From Spongiibacter pelagi (GTDB taxonomy: Bacteria > Pseudomonadota > Gammaproteobacteria > Pseudomonadales > Spongiibacteraceae), in contig NZ_JACXLD010000001.1 in assembly GCF_014705705.1 (NCBI RefSeq), positions 310,001-374,000 on the forward strand: a DNA stretch of 64,000 nt. Direction: 5' to 3'. The position numbers and the translations under genes are program-made. Positions 1-9,191 of the stretch are shown here, piece after piece (the stretch's first letter is position 1; each line of letters starts with the position of its first letter). A model generated the notes under the pieces. The model ran no database searches. It was not told the DNA's origin and worked only from the letters and a program-made list of their open reading frames with translations.

Positions 1-200
1 TTGCGTACCGCCTGATTCAAGCCGCGTATCTGGGTAGTAAAGCGCTGCGAAATTGCCATGCCAGCGGCATCATCTTTGGCACTGTTAATACGCAAGCCTG
101 AGGATAATCGCTGATAGGCGCGAGACAAATCCGACGATGACTTCGTCAGATTGCGCGCGCTGTTCATTGCAGCGATATTAGTGTTAATTGACAGGCTCAT
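1..200 (-). CDS. fliC: Flagellin, N-terminal part (runs off left edge)
   Basis: Reading leftward from an ATG whose first base is 200, an open frame continues for 66 codons and leaves the window. It starts [18 protein letters not shown] and goes on to [19 protein letters not shown], which is the conserved N-terminal D0/D1 helix region of bacterial flagellin. That region packs inside the filament and is recognised for export by the flagellar type III apparatus. The rest of the gene is to the left of the window, so length and C-terminus cannot be judged. A sigma-28-type promoter lies just upstream. The call rests on direct sequence recognition and is firm; which flagellin paralogue it is cannot be told. 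Confidence 0.95.
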   Translation of the reverse strand, partial: MSLSINTNIAAMNSARNLTKSSSDLSRAYQRLSSGLRINSAKDDAAGMAISQRFTTQIRGLNQAVR

Positions 201-236
201 AATACTCGGGCAGTTCCGGTTTATCTCTACCGGAAA

Positions 237-263
237 ATATCGGATAGGCTGAAAAAAACTTGA
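237..263 (-). promoter_or_regulatory. Candidate sigma-28 (FliA) promoter for flagellin
   Basis: On the minus strand TCAAGTTT (263-256) is followed after exactly 11 bases by TCCGATAT (244-237). The flagellar sigma-28 consensus is TAAAGTTT-N11-GCCGATAA, so 7 of 8 and 6 of 8 positions match with ideal spacing. It would start transcription about 30 bases before the flagellin ATG, leaving a short leader. Confidence 0.75.
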
Positions 264-324
264 GTTATCTGCGGCAACTACGGCCCATAATAGGTATTCC
301 CACGTAAACTACGAGGAGCCAAAA

Positions 325-735
325 ATGAAACCACGCATCAGCATGATTACCCTAGGAGTGAGAGATTTACCTCGGGCGATTGCCTTCTATGAAGCACTGG
401 GTTGGACGCGTTTAGAGTCGCCACCGAGTGTGGCGTTCTTTGATTTGAATGGCACGTGGTTGGGGTTATTTGGCTGGGATGAGTTGGCGGAAGACGCGCA
501 AGTAGACCCGCGCGGCGATGGGTTTCGTGGTGTGGCGCTAGCCCATAACTTGGCCTCTGAGGCAGAGGTCGATGCGCTTATGGCCGAAGCGATTGCTGCC
601 GGTGCCGAACAAACCAAGGCGCCACAAAAAGTCTTTTGGGGTGGTTACAGCGGTTATTTTAAAGACCCGGAAGGGCATCTATGGGAGATCGCCTACAACC
701 CGATGATGTGGGTTGGCCCTGTCGATAAGGAATAA
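325..735 (+). CDS. VOC (glyoxalase/bleomycin-resistance) family protein
   Basis: A 136-residue protein opening with ISMITLGVRDLPRAIAFYEALGW, a classic first beta-alpha-beta unit of the vicinal oxygen chelate fold. It ends with FKDPEGHLWEIAYNP, which carries the usual C-terminal metal-ligand Glu. The length is right for a single two-module VOC protein. Such proteins are metal-dependent lyases, dioxygenases or binding proteins; the substrate cannot be told from sequence. A good ribosome site (ACGAGGAGCC) sits about 7 bases before the ATG. The next gene begins about 10 bases downstream on the same strand, so the two may be co-transcribed, but no functional link to DNA repair is evident. Confidence 0.85.
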   Translation: MKPRISMITLGVRDLPRAIAFYEALGWTRLESPPSVAFFDLNGTWLGLFGWDELAEDAQVDPRGDGFRGVALAHNLASEAEVDALMAEAIAAGAEQTKAPQKVFWGGYSGYFKDPEGHLWEIAYNPMMWVGPVDKE

Positions 736-745
736 AAATCAGACG

Positions 746-3541
746 ATGACGAATAACAACAGGGACGAACTAAGCAAGTTGGCAACAATCGCGAGCTTCG
801 ATGATTTGTGGGCGCTGCAAGGCACCACGGTATTATTGACCCACAATGATGTTGCCGCCAGACAGTGCCGGGATCAGTTAGCGCAATATCAACAGCAGCG
901 CGAATCGGCATTTATCGAGCAGATTTCGGCAATGCCCGTCGAGCAGTGGTTGGCTGAACTATGGGACAGCGGCTTTAACGAAAAAATTGTGCTCCGTCCT
1001 ATTCAATTATTGGCCTTGGCCCAGCAATTACTTGAGGGCAGTGAATCCTTTCCTCCGCAGTGTTTAAACTCACAAGCCATCTGTCGTCGCTTTGTTGATG
1101 CCTTTCAGGATTTTCATCATTACCGTCTCAGCGATAGTCGTGAGCACTATTTGTTTTCCAGCGAATATCAGGCGTTTTATCAGTGGCGAAAAGAACTCCA
1201 GCATATTTTGGATGAGCAGGGCGCACTGTCTAGTGCCCAGCTGCCAAGTGCGTTGAGTGGGGCTTTAAAAGCAGGCGAGTTAATACTGCCCGACAATATT
1301 ATTCTCAGCGCCGGTCTTAGCCTTGCTCCAGCTATTGAGTCTTTTCTTGCTGAGTGCTTGGATCATGCGCAGGTTTTACGGCTGGAAAGCGAATCGGCTC
1401 CGCAAGCAATCAGTTTGCATGTGGCTGAAAATCGCGCTGAAGAATGTCGTCAGGTCGCCAGTGAAATTGCCGACTACCTAGCGGCAAGCACCTCACCAGA
1501 AGCGGAAAAAATAGCGATTGTTTGCCCCGAAATTTCCAGTTACCGCGCACTGCTGGAAGGGGCGTTGTGCGAACAACTTTACCCTGCCACATTATTTCCC
1601 TTGGGCACCAAAGAACCCTTTGGTGAGGGCGCCCCTGTTTGTGAACCTTGGTTGTTTGAGGGCACGGAAAAACTCTTGGGATTTCCTCTAATCAGTGCCG
1701 CCTGGGACTGTATTTCGCTGCGACCCCATCAGGCGGATCTAGAACAAATAAGCCGGATATTGCGCTCCCGCTTTATCGGTGGCTGGAGTGAGTGGCGTTA
1801 CGCTCGCGCTGAACTTGATTTGTTATGGCGGGAAAAACTCAGTGCGCAAACCAGCTTAAAGCAGGCTTTGGCATTAAATTCCTCGCGTTTGCAGGAAAAA
1901 TATTGGGGGGATGAATCAGGTGCAATGACTTGGCTTGATCCGCTCATCGCTCTACAGGCGTATTTGGAAAAACTGCGTCCAAAACAATTGCCGTCGGCCT
2001 GGGTGCGGGATTTCGACCAATTATTATTGGGCATGGGTTGGCCCAATGCCGAGATTGACGACCCGGTGGTGATGCAGTGTCGCAAAGGCTTTAGTCAGGG
2101 CATGGATGTTTTTCGCGCCATGGATAGACAGTTAGGTTTGGTCAGTCATGCGGAAGCCATTAGCTGGTTACAACAAATTCTGAGCAGTAAACGCTTTTCT
2201 ATCAGTCGTAATTGGCGGTCGCCCATTGTTGTGATCGGCTTGGAAGAGGCGCAGGGTCGGCATTTTGATGCGCTTTGGATAATGGGGTGTGACGAAGCGG
2301 CCTTGCCGCGTCATGCAGAACCTTCTGCGTTTTTACCGCTATTGTTACAACAGCGCGCGAACATGCCAGATAGCAGTCCCGTGCAAAAGCGATTCTCTGA
2401 TTTTGCGGTGCTGAACAATGTCTTGGCAACGTCGAGTCAAATTCGTTTTAGCTATTTCAGAGAGAGTGACGAAGGCGTGGCACTGGGCGTCAGTAGCTTG
2501 ATTTCTGAATGGCTGAATAAAGGGCTAGACGAAGAAGCGAGAAATAACACGCAAGACGAGCGAAGCAACACGGCTATAGAAAAGCGTTATAGAGTGATCG
2601 GCCAAACGCAGTTGCCGGAACAGGACATGGTTGCGGCGGTTTCTGATAGTGAGCGTAAAAAGCTGCGCGGGGGATCGGGCCTGTTTAAGGAATATGCCAC
2701 TAGCCCTTTCTTTGCCTTTGCCAAATACCGGCTTGGTTTAAAAGAGTTTCCACAGCCGACCGAGGGCTTGGATCATCGCTTGCAGGGCTTGTTGGTACAC
2801 AACACGCTGGAACAATTTTGGCGACAAACGATCACTAAAGCGGCGCTGGAAGCCTTGGGCGAAGCGGCGTTACAAGAGCGCGTGCTCGCCTGTGTAGATA
2901 TTGCGTTGGAAGATGCCGAAGTCGGCGCGTGGCGATTTCCCGCTGCGTTGATTGAGATTGAAAAACAGCGAGTGGCAACCTTGGTGTCGAGCTGGATATT
3001 GCAAAAAGAAACGCAGCGCCTTTCGGATTTTCGCGTTATCGAAATGGAAAGTGAACGACGAATAGAAATTTTCGGGATTAACCTCAGATTACGTCTAGAC
3101 CGGGTTGATGAAATCGAAACCTCTGATGGCAAAAAGCGATTAGTGATTGACTATAAAACCGGTACTGTCGAGGGTAAATCTCTTAATAGCAATGAGCTAA
3201 GCGAACCCCAGCTGCCGATTTACGCGCTCACCGAGTCCAGAGAAAAAACCGTAGACGGCATTATGTTGGCGCAAATTAAGAGTGATGCGCTGTCTTTGCA
3301 TATGCGCAGCAACTGGGCCAATAGCGTTATCAAGAAAAACGCTTCAAAGCACGATGTGGCCAGTCCAGAGACTTGGCAAAATGAATTAAGTGCGTGGTCT
3401 GGCGCTTTGGAAACGATGGCGGCCGGGATACTCGGTGGTGATATTCGACACGATAGCCAACGCGATCATCGCCGGGGTTTCAGTGCCTACCTCCTGCCGC
3501 TGACAGCAGGGAATATGCTAGATGAGGAGGACGCAGAATGA
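746..3541 (+). CDS. AddB-like PD-(D/E)XK nuclease, probable DNA double-strand-break repair protein
   Basis: A cytosolic protein of about 931 residues resembling the AddB-like family of probable DNA repair proteins that pairs with a RecB/AddA-like helicase. The C-terminal third carries a PD-(D/E)XK nuclease core: LRLDRVDE near residue 783 and LVIDYKTG near residue 801. I see no Walker A motif at the N-terminus, so this is probably a pseudo-helicase scaffold plus nuclease, as in AddB. The open frame extends back to a TTG at 713 inside the VOC gene. I prefer the ATG at 746, which has AAGGAA 13 bases upstream and avoids the overlap. The stop overlaps the next gene's start as ATGA, so the two subunits are translationally coupled. 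Confidence 0.85.
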   Translation: MTNNNRDELSKLATIASFDDLWALQGTTVLLTHNDVAARQCRDQLAQYQQQRESAFIEQISAMPVEQWLAELWDSGFNEKIVLRPIQLLALAQQLLEGSESFPPQCLNSQAICRRFVDAFQDFHHYRLSDSREHYLFSSEYQAFYQWRKELQHILDEQGALSSAQLPSALSGALKAGELILPDNIILSAGLSLAPAIESFLAECLDHAQVLRLESESAPQAISLHVAENRAEECRQVASEIADYLAASTSPEAEKIAIVCPEISSYRALLEGALCEQLYPATLFPLGTKEPFGEGAPVCEPWLFEGTEKLLGFPLISAAWDCISLRPHQADLEQISRILRSRFIGGWSEWRYARAELDLLWREKLSAQTSLKQALALNSSRLQEKYWGDESGAMTWLDPLIALQAYLEKLRPKQLPSAWVRDFDQLLLGMGWPNAEIDDPVVMQCRKGFSQGMDVFRAMDRQLGLVSHAEAISWLQQILSSKRFSISRNWRSPIVVIGLEEAQGRHFDALWIMGCDEAALPRHAEPSAFLPLLLQQRANMPDSSPVQKRFSDFAVLNNVLATSSQIRFSYFRESDEGVALGVSSLISEWLNKGLDEEARNNTQDERSNTAIEKRYRVIGQTQLPEQDMVAAVSDSERKKLRGGSGLFKEYATSPFFAFAKYRLGLKEFPQPTEGLDHRLQGLLVHNTLEQFWRQTITKAALEALGEAALQERVLACVDIALEDAEVGAWRFPAALIEIEKQRVATLVSSWILQKETQRLSDFRVIEMESERRIEIFGINLRLRLDRVDEIETSDGKKRLVIDYKTGTVEGKSLNSNELSEPQLPIYALTESREKTVDGIMLAQIKSDALSLHMRSNWANSVIKKNASKHDVASPETWQNELSAWSGALETMAAGILGGDIRHDSQRDHRRGFSAYLLPLTAGNMLDEEDAE

Positions 3542-6500
3542 CGCACTTTGCCTTCCCTCCCGATCAAGCCCAGCGCGATACGGCCATTGACCCGAGTAAA
3601 TCGGTCTTGGTTCGTGCCCCGGCGGGTTCCGGTAAAACCGGGGTTTTGCTGCTGCGCTATCTCAACTGTTTGATGACAGTTCAGGCTCCCGAACAGATTG
3701 TTGCCATTACCTTTACCAATAAGGCGGCGGGCGAAATCCGCGAGCGGGTATTGTCCGCCCTGCGCAAAGGCGACAGCGATGCGCCTGCCGATAATGGCTT
3801 TGATGCCCAACTACAGAACATTGTTGCTCAGGTAAAACAGCGGGATGCCCAACTCGCTTGGAATTTATTAGATAACAGCGCCCGTTTGCGTATTCAAACC
3901 TTTGACAGCTTTTGTGCCAGCCTCACTCGGCGGCTGCCGTTATTGTCAGGTTTGGGTGCGGCAAAGCCGCTGACCGATACCGAGGCGCTATACCGCGAGG
4001 CGATACTGGATCTGTTTCAGCGCATTGAACAGCCCGAGTCGAATCCGGAATTAGCCCAAGCGCTGTTGCGATTATTAGCCTATGGCAGCAACCGTATTGA
4101 AACACTGGTGCCATTACTGGCGGCACTTTTAGCCAAGCGCGATCAGTGGCTTAAGGATGTGCTGAACGGCGACTTGGCCTTGATGGATCAGGCGTTGAAA
4201 CAGGAAGTTGCAGGGCATTTTGATCGCACATGGCAGATCGTGTGCGACGCAAATATTGACGACTTGATTGGCGCGTTTATCGAATCTTCCGGCCACAATG
4301 AAAAACACAGTTGGGCGGCGGATTTACGCCAAGCTGATCAAATGGGGTTGGATGAGTTACCGCTAATTCGCCAGATTGCTAATGCGGTGTTGAAAGGTGA
4401 TGGCAGTCTCTATGTTCCCCGTTCGGTAAATTATGCGGGCTTTGTTAAGTCCACGCCGGGCTACGAGCAAGCAAAAAATTGGTTGGCACAAAAAGACGAC
4501 AGTGGCGAAGCTGAGCAGGTTGCGAACGCATTGAATATATTGCGCGAGCTGCCCCCTGCGGGTTTGCCGGAAGGAAGTCGGCAGCTAGTGGCGGATTTTC
4601 AATTGGCCCTGCGCCACCTGCTGGCCCATTTGCGGCTGATATTTGAAGCGCGTGGCGGTGTTGATTTTGCCGAGATTGCTCAGCGCGCCATCTATGCACT
4701 GGAGGCCGAAGACCCCTTGGCGGGTCAGGCACTGCTCGATGAGCAACGTATTCAGCATATCTTGGTTGATGAAATGCAGGATACCTCGGTCGGACAGATC
4801 GAGCTGCTCAAAAACCTGTGTCAGGACTGGCAGCCTGACGATGGCCGCAGTGTATTTTTCTGTGGTGATTTGCAGCAGTCGATTTACGCCTTTCGCGGCA
4901 GCTTGGTCAGCCTGTTTGATGGCTTGATTCGAGAGGGCGAATTTGCGGGGAAAAAACTTGAATTACTGCAATTACAAGCAAATTTCCGTTCCTCGCCAGA
5001 CTTGGTGAATTGGGTAAACAGCAGTTTTAAAACCCTGTTTACCGATCGCGGTTTTGACTATGAGCCAGCCATTGCCCAGCGCAGTAATCCCGGCGGCGTT
5101 GAAATTCACGCCATGATTCAAGATGCCGGAGTCAGCGCCAAGGCGCAGGCGGCAAGTTATGAAGCTCAACAAATTATCGAGATTGTTCAGCGTGTGTTGA
5201 GCGAAGATCAGGCACAGCAGCGCCAGTCTAGCATTGGTATTTTGGTGCGCAGCCGTCCCCATCTCGCGGCGATTATTCCAGCATTAAAGCAAGCGGGGAT
5301 TCCCTTCTGTGGACAAGATATCGACAACTTGGCTGAAACCCCGGCAATTCTGGAATTTACCGCACTGATTCGCGCCCTATGGCACGAGGCCGATAATCTG
5401 GCGTGGACGCGCTTGCTGCGCGCCAGTTTTGTCGGGCTGGCTTGGGAAGATATTCGGCGCTTGCGCATTAACGGTGGTGTATTGCGTGAAGTGGTCTTTG
5501 CCGCGCCTGAGTCGCGTGCCGAAGCCCGTACTAAACTTAGTCCGGAGGGCGAACAGCGTCTAGGTCGTTTGGTTGGGGTGCTGACCGCTATTGAGCAGCG
5601 TCCAGAAAGCCGCGATTTACGCTGGGCCTTGAGAACTGCTTGGTATCAATTGGGCGGGCCGGCCACCGTCGATGAAGCGGCGCACCAAGATATTCGTCGA
5701 GTATTCGCCCTATTAGATGAACATGCCCCGGCGGGAATTTTGCAGGATATTGCCGCCTTGGAGCGCGCCATAGCTAAATTGTTTGCCACGCCGGCGGCCG
5801 CGCAAGTTGAAGTGATGACCGTGCATAAATCCAAGGGCTTGGAATTTGATGTGGTGTTATTGCCGGGGCTGGGGCGCAAGGCGCCAAGGCAAGATAATTT
5901 GCTGCTGGTTTGGCAGCGTCTGCAAGGCCATATGGTGTTGGCGCCCAAGCCGGTTAGTAAACAGGCGGATGCGGATGGTGAGCTGCTTTACAAATATCTG
6001 GCCAGCGCCCATGCACAGGAAATAGAAACCGAGCTGGATCGACAAATCTATGTGGCACTGACCCGAGCGCGGCGGGAGTTACATCTTTTTGGTATGGCGG
6101 AGACTAGCAGCAAGGGCGAGTTGAGTGTGTCCAGCTCATCGTATCTGGGACATTTATGGCCGGTGTTGGCCCCCTATTTTGAGGGCGCGGCGAGCTTACC
6201 CGCCCCGGTTCAATTTACCGAGGAAGACCCGGAGGATTCGATGGCGGTGCCCATCGCGCCGCGTCTTGGCCCGGTTGAGATTGAACTGGATGGGTATTAT
6301 CAGCCCAGCTCACAAGCCGAATCACTACTCGAACAGGCACGCCGCTTCAGCGACAACGCGGTGCTGGAAGACAATATTGAGCAGCGGGCCAGCGGAATAG
6401 TTTTTCATGAATTGATGGAGCGCATCGGCCGCGGTAATGACATACAGCGTTGGCAGCAGGGTTTGGCAAGCCGGCGGTGGGATGGGGCGATTGCCCAACG

Positions 6501-6912
6501 TTTGCGGCACCACTGCCATCCCGAGCCTGAATTGGCAGACAGTGTGAAACGAGTCGTGCACCTGTTGGAGCAAACCCTGAGTTGTGAAACTGGCCGCTGG
6601 ATGCTGGATAGTTATTCTTGGCAGGGCAGTGAACAAACCTTGCGGCAGTTTGTGGGTGGTCAGTGGCAAACGCTGATTCTGGATCGGGTGTTTATCGAAA
6701 ATCCCGGAACGGCAGCGGCGCGCTGTTGGATTATCGATTATAAAACCGCACAGGCCAGCGGCAAGCGCGAGCAATTTTTTGCGGCACAGTTAGAGCGTTA
6801 TTCAGAGAAGATGCAGCGCTATGCTGAGGCCTTGGCCGCCGCAGGGATTGAGGTGCCAATTATTCCGGCGCTGTACTTTCCCGCACATCAGACGCTGTTG
6901 GAAATTCGCTGA
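3538..6912 (+). CDS. AddA/RecB-like UvrD-family helicase-nuclease
   Basis: A 1124-residue superfamily 1 helicase fused to a C-terminal nuclease. Motifs seen in order: Walker A APAGSGKT (residues 27-34), motif Ia AITFTNKAAGEIRERV, Walker B/motif II VDEMQDT (about 410), motif V VHKSKGLEFD (about 762), motif VI YVALTRARRE (about 838). Near the end LILDRVF and WIIDYKTA (D at about 1067) form a PD-(D/E)XK nuclease. It would unwind and resect double-strand breaks together with the AddB-like partner, whose stop codon it overlaps by four bases. Each subunit has its own nuclease motif, as in AddAB rather than RecBCD. No RecC or RecD is nearby. Confidence 0.9.
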   Translation: MTHFAFPPDQAQRDTAIDPSKSVLVRAPAGSGKTGVLLLRYLNCLMTVQAPEQIVAITFTNKAAGEIRERVLSALRKGDSDAPADNGFDAQLQNIVAQVKQRDAQLAWNLLDNSARLRIQTFDSFCASLTRRLPLLSGLGAAKPLTDTEALYREAILDLFQRIEQPESNPELAQALLRLLAYGSNRIETLVPLLAALLAKRDQWLKDVLNGDLALMDQALKQEVAGHFDRTWQIVCDANIDDLIGAFIESSGHNEKHSWAADLRQADQMGLDELPLIRQIANAVLKGDGSLYVPRSVNYAGFVKSTPGYEQAKNWLAQKDDSGEAEQVANALNILRELPPAGLPEGSRQLVADFQLALRHLLAHLRLIFEARGGVDFAEIAQRAIYALEAEDPLAGQALLDEQRIQHILVDEMQDTSVGQIELLKNLCQDWQPDDGRSVFFCGDLQQSIYAFRGSLVSLFDGLIREGEFAGKKLELLQLQANFRSSPDLVNWVNSSFKTLFTDRGFDYEPAIAQRSNPGGVEIHAMIQDAGVSAKAQAASYEAQQIIEIVQRVLSEDQAQQRQSSIGILVRSRPHLAAIIPALKQAGIPFCGQDIDNLAETPAILEFTALIRALWHEADNLAWTRLLRASFVGLAWEDIRRLRINGGVLREVVFAAPESRAEARTKLSPEGEQRLGRLVGVLTAIEQRPESRDLRWALRTAWYQLGGPATVDEAAHQDIRRVFALLDEHAPAGILQDIAALERAIAKLFATPAAAQVEVMTVHKSKGLEFDVVLLPGLGRKAPRQDNLLLVWQRLQGHMVLAPKPVSKQADADGELLYKYLASAHAQEIETELDRQIYVALTRARRELHLFGMAETSSKGELSVSSSSYLGHLWPVLAPYFEGAASLPAPVQFTEEDPEDSMAVPIAPRLGPVEIELDGYYQPSSQAESLLEQARRFSDNAVLEDNIEQRASGIVFHELMERIGRGNDIQRWQQGLASRRWDGAIAQRLRHHCHPEPELADSVKRVVHLLEQTLSCETGRWMLDSYSWQGSEQTLRQFVGGQWQTLILDRVFIENPGTAAARCWIIDYKTAQASGKREQFFAAQLERYSEKMQRYAEALAAAGIEVPIIPALYFPAHQTLLEIR

Positions 6913-6930
6913 TTCTTAATGTGCTTGGGT

Positions 6931-7638
6931 TTAGAGTGCGGCAAACCAGTTTGCCGCCAACGGCACAAAAATCGCGGTAACGGTGCCGGTTAGGCACAGT
7001 GCCAAACTCGAAAAGGCGCCGGCCACCGTACTGCGCTCAAAGGCCCGTGAGGTGCCAATGGCGTGGGCGGCGAGCCCTAAACAAAAGCCCCACAAGCGAT
7101 CGTCTTGGATATTCAGTTTTTTGAATAGCCACTCAATTGAAACGATGCCGACAATACCGGTCAAAATTACTGAGGCCACGGCAACGGTTGCAATGCCGCC
7201 TATATCGTCGGTCACTACAATGGCAATTGGCGTGGTGATGGATTTGGTGGTGAGAGACAGTAGCGTGGTTTTGGTTGCGCCCAATGACCAGGCCAAGATG
7301 AGTGCTGAACCACAGGCAAACGCGGCCCCAGCAAAGGTGGTAATTAATAAAGGCGTGGCAATGTCGCGCAGTAAATGTAGCTGACGATAGAGCGGCACGG
7401 CCAAGGCCACGGTGACCGGGCCCAGCAGAAAATTCAGCCAGTGGATGTTCTGGTAAAACTCAGGATATTCAATACCCAGCGCGGTGAGTGTGCCGGCAAT
7501 CAATACCGCACCGCTAATGGTGGGGTGCAGCAAGGCAAAACGCTGGCTGCGTTGATAGGCCCAAAAGGCAATTTGAAAGGCGGCAAGGGTGACTACCAAG
7601 GCAAACAGCGGGCTGTGAATAAGTTCGAGGCCAGCCAT
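6931..7638 (-). CDS. lrgB: LrgB/CidB family membrane protein
   Basis: A 235-residue, very hydrophobic protein with about six or seven membrane segments. It contains TLLSLTTKSITTPIAI and GLAAHAIGTSRAFE, signatures of LrgB (CidB) proteins. The family works with LrgA/CidA in the inner membrane. The pair was first described as a holin-like modulator of murein hydrolase activity and has since been linked to export of small carboxylates in some bacteria and in chloroplast homologues. The start codon overlaps the lrgA stop (TAATG), so the two are coupled. No LytSR-type regulator is next to them. The gene converges on the AddA-like gene with an 18-base gap. Confidence 0.9.
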   Translation of the reverse strand: MAGLELIHSPLFALVVTLAAFQIAFWAYQRSQRFALLHPTISGAVLIAGTLTALGIEYPEFYQNIHWLNFLLGPVTVALAVPLYRQLHLLRDIATPLLITTFAGAAFACGSALILAWSLGATKTTLLSLTTKSITTPIAIVVTDDIGGIATVAVASVILTGIVGIVSIEWLFKKLNIQDDRLWGFCLGLAAHAIGTSRAFERSTVAGAFSSLALCLTGTVTAIFVPLAANWFAAL

Positions 7639-7988
7639 TATCGATTCACTCGTTTACGGCGGGTCAAAAACTTCAGCAGCAAGCCGCAGAAAATCAGCGT
7701 GAGGATTGTGCCCGCGCTGATCGCGGCGATAAAGCCGGGCCATTGATCGGCAAAGCCCGCACCGAGAAAGAACACACCCGCTGCTGGTGCCATCAACAAC
7801 ATGGGCAAAATATCAATCAGATGCTGGCTGCCCTTTTCCAGTTGAGCGGGCACACTGCCACGAATCATCAGCGCGATAAACAATAGCAACATGCCAATAA
7901 CTTGTCCCGGCAAGGGCAGGTCAAAGGCGCGCTGTAAAAATTCGCCGATTAGTTGAAAGCCGAGAAGAGTGAGAAAGCCCGCTAGCAT
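7638..7988 (-). CDS. lrgA: LrgA/CidA family holin-like protein
   Basis: A small membrane protein of 116 residues with about four hydrophobic helices. It contains LPGQVIGMLLLFIALM, the conserved central segment of LrgA/CidA proteins. The C-terminus is strongly basic (KFLTRRKRVNR), placing it in the cytoplasm. The frame could begin at a TTG at 7991, but the ATG immediately after it (7988) is the simpler choice. It is the first gene of a two-gene lrgAB unit. Its role is inferred only from family membership. Confidence 0.88.
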   Translation of the reverse strand: MLAGFLTLLGFQLIGEFLQRAFDLPLPGQVIGMLLLFIALMIRGSVPAQLEKGSQHLIDILPMLLMAPAAGVFFLGAGFADQWPGFIAAISAGTILTLIFCGLLLKFLTRRKRVNR

Positions 7989-8000
7989 CAAAAAAATAAC

Positions 8001-8510
8001 CTAGCGTTTAACCATAGGCAGGGCGCTGGCAATGGCGGCTAAACCCAAACCGATAAAGCCGATCATAGACCAGTTAGGCATACTCAAACCCCATAAGGTC
8101 CAGACGATTTCGGCGCAGTTGCCGTCGCCCATCATCAGAGTTTGAAAGGCTTCGCCAAAAGGCAGATTACTGAACATATATTCCAGACTGGGGCCGCAGG
8201 CGGGAACCAGTTCGGGCGGCAGGCTTTGCAGCCAGACTTGGCGATAGGCCACGGCACCGCCGCCAATACTGCAAGCCAGCATTAGCCCGCCGGCGATATA
8301 CCGACCGCGTTGATGGGGGTGCAGAATAAAGGCGACCAAGGCACAGGCGGCCATCATTGCAAAAAAGGCGCGCTGGGTGATACACAACGGGCAGGGGTGT
8401 AGGCCGTCGTAATATTGGGTGTAGAGGGCGTAACTGAGCAGGCCCACACAGCACAGCAGAATAAAGGCGTAGAGGCGACGCGAGCTAAAAAAAGGAAGTG
8501 GTGTCGTCAT
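8001..8510 (-). CDS. dsbB: Disulfide bond formation protein DsbB
   Basis: A 169-residue inner-membrane protein with four predicted transmembrane helices. The first periplasmic loop carries CPLC (about residues 39-42). The second carries a cysteine pair, PACGPSLEY and GDGNCAEIVW. This four-cysteine layout is that of DsbB, which reoxidises periplasmic DsbA and passes the electrons to quinone. The length is close to that of E. coli DsbB (176 residues). It stands between lrgA and acpH on the same strand, with about 70 bases to acpH upstream; there is no dsbA in the window. Confidence 0.93.
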   Translation of the reverse strand: MTTPLPFFSSRRLYAFILLCCVGLLSYALYTQYYDGLHPCPLCITQRAFFAMMAACALVAFILHPHQRGRYIAGGLMLACSIGGGAVAYRQVWLQSLPPELVPACGPSLEYMFSNLPFGEAFQTLMMGDGNCAEIVWTLWGLSMPNWSMIGFIGLGLAAIASALPMVKR

Positions 8511-8579
8511 AGCAATCTAATCGTTTGGGCGCAGAAGGCGCTTACAGTAGGGGATTGTTGAGGCTGGCACAAGTTCGCT

Positions 8580-9191
8580 TTAGCGCGCTGCCAGCTCGGT
8601 CGTTAATTGGGCCACAAGCGCAGGATAGAGTTCCTGAAAGCGAGTGTCGATATCCGCGAGGTTTTGGTACAGGCTTGGCCCGCATTCGGCCAGCGGATTG
8701 CTAACCCGAAGGCGGCTGCCGATTCCGGCCAGCATCTGCTCCACGCGCTGCCAGTCGGTCATCATGCTGAGTACATTGTGGCGCGAGAGAATTCCGATTT
8801 GGCGGCTGGCGAGCTGGGGATAACGGTCGCTGTGCGGCAGAACTTGCTTATAACAGTGTTGACTGAAATCCGTTAGCTCGCGCTGATCGAAGTCTTGCCA
8901 GCGATTGGCCAAACAGTGGTCAAAACACACATCGAGCATAATGCCGCCAAAACGGCGGTAAGCCTCTGGCAGTAATTGCAGGCATTCCTGAACTAGCGGA
9001 TGGCGGTCGGTGAGGGCGTCGATGCGTCGGTGCAGCCAGATACCGGTTTCCCAATTGGCGGGGTAGTCGCCTCGCAGTGGGCCTTTAACGTAATCGCCCA
9101 ATAAGGCGCCAATCATCAAGCCTTGTTGCTGCTCGACCGATCCGCTCCCGGCGAGCTGATCGGCCAGATGGAAATGGGCGAGATAATTCAC
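8580..9191 (-). CDS. acpH: Acyl carrier protein phosphodiesterase-like protein (DUF479)
   Basis: A 203-residue protein beginning MNYLAHFHLA and containing GALLGDYVKG and LDVCFDHCLA, conserved features of the AcpH family. AcpH removes the 4'-phosphopantetheine arm from acyl carrier protein and belongs to the HD-like metal-dependent hydrolases; the His/Asp clusters at HFHLAD, LLGDY and FDHCL fit this. Its ATG overlaps the end of gshA by four bases, so it is translated from the gshA message. The biochemical link between the two genes is not obvious. Confidence 0.85.
   Translation of the reverse strand: MNYLAHFHLADQLAGSGSVEQQQGLMIGALLGDYVKGPLRGDYPANWETGIWLHRRIDALTDRHPLVQECLQLLPEAYRRFGGIMLDVCFDHCLANRWQDFDQRELTDFSQHCYKQVLPHSDRYPQLASRQIGILSRHNVLSMMTDWQRVEQMLAGIGSRLRVSNPLAECGPSLYQNLADIDTRFQELYPALVAQLTTELAAR

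Noticed and set aside
713-745. TTG start of the AddB-like gene inside the VOC gene
   Set aside because: The ATG at 746 has a usable ribosome site and avoids overlap; the extra 11 residues show no conserved character.
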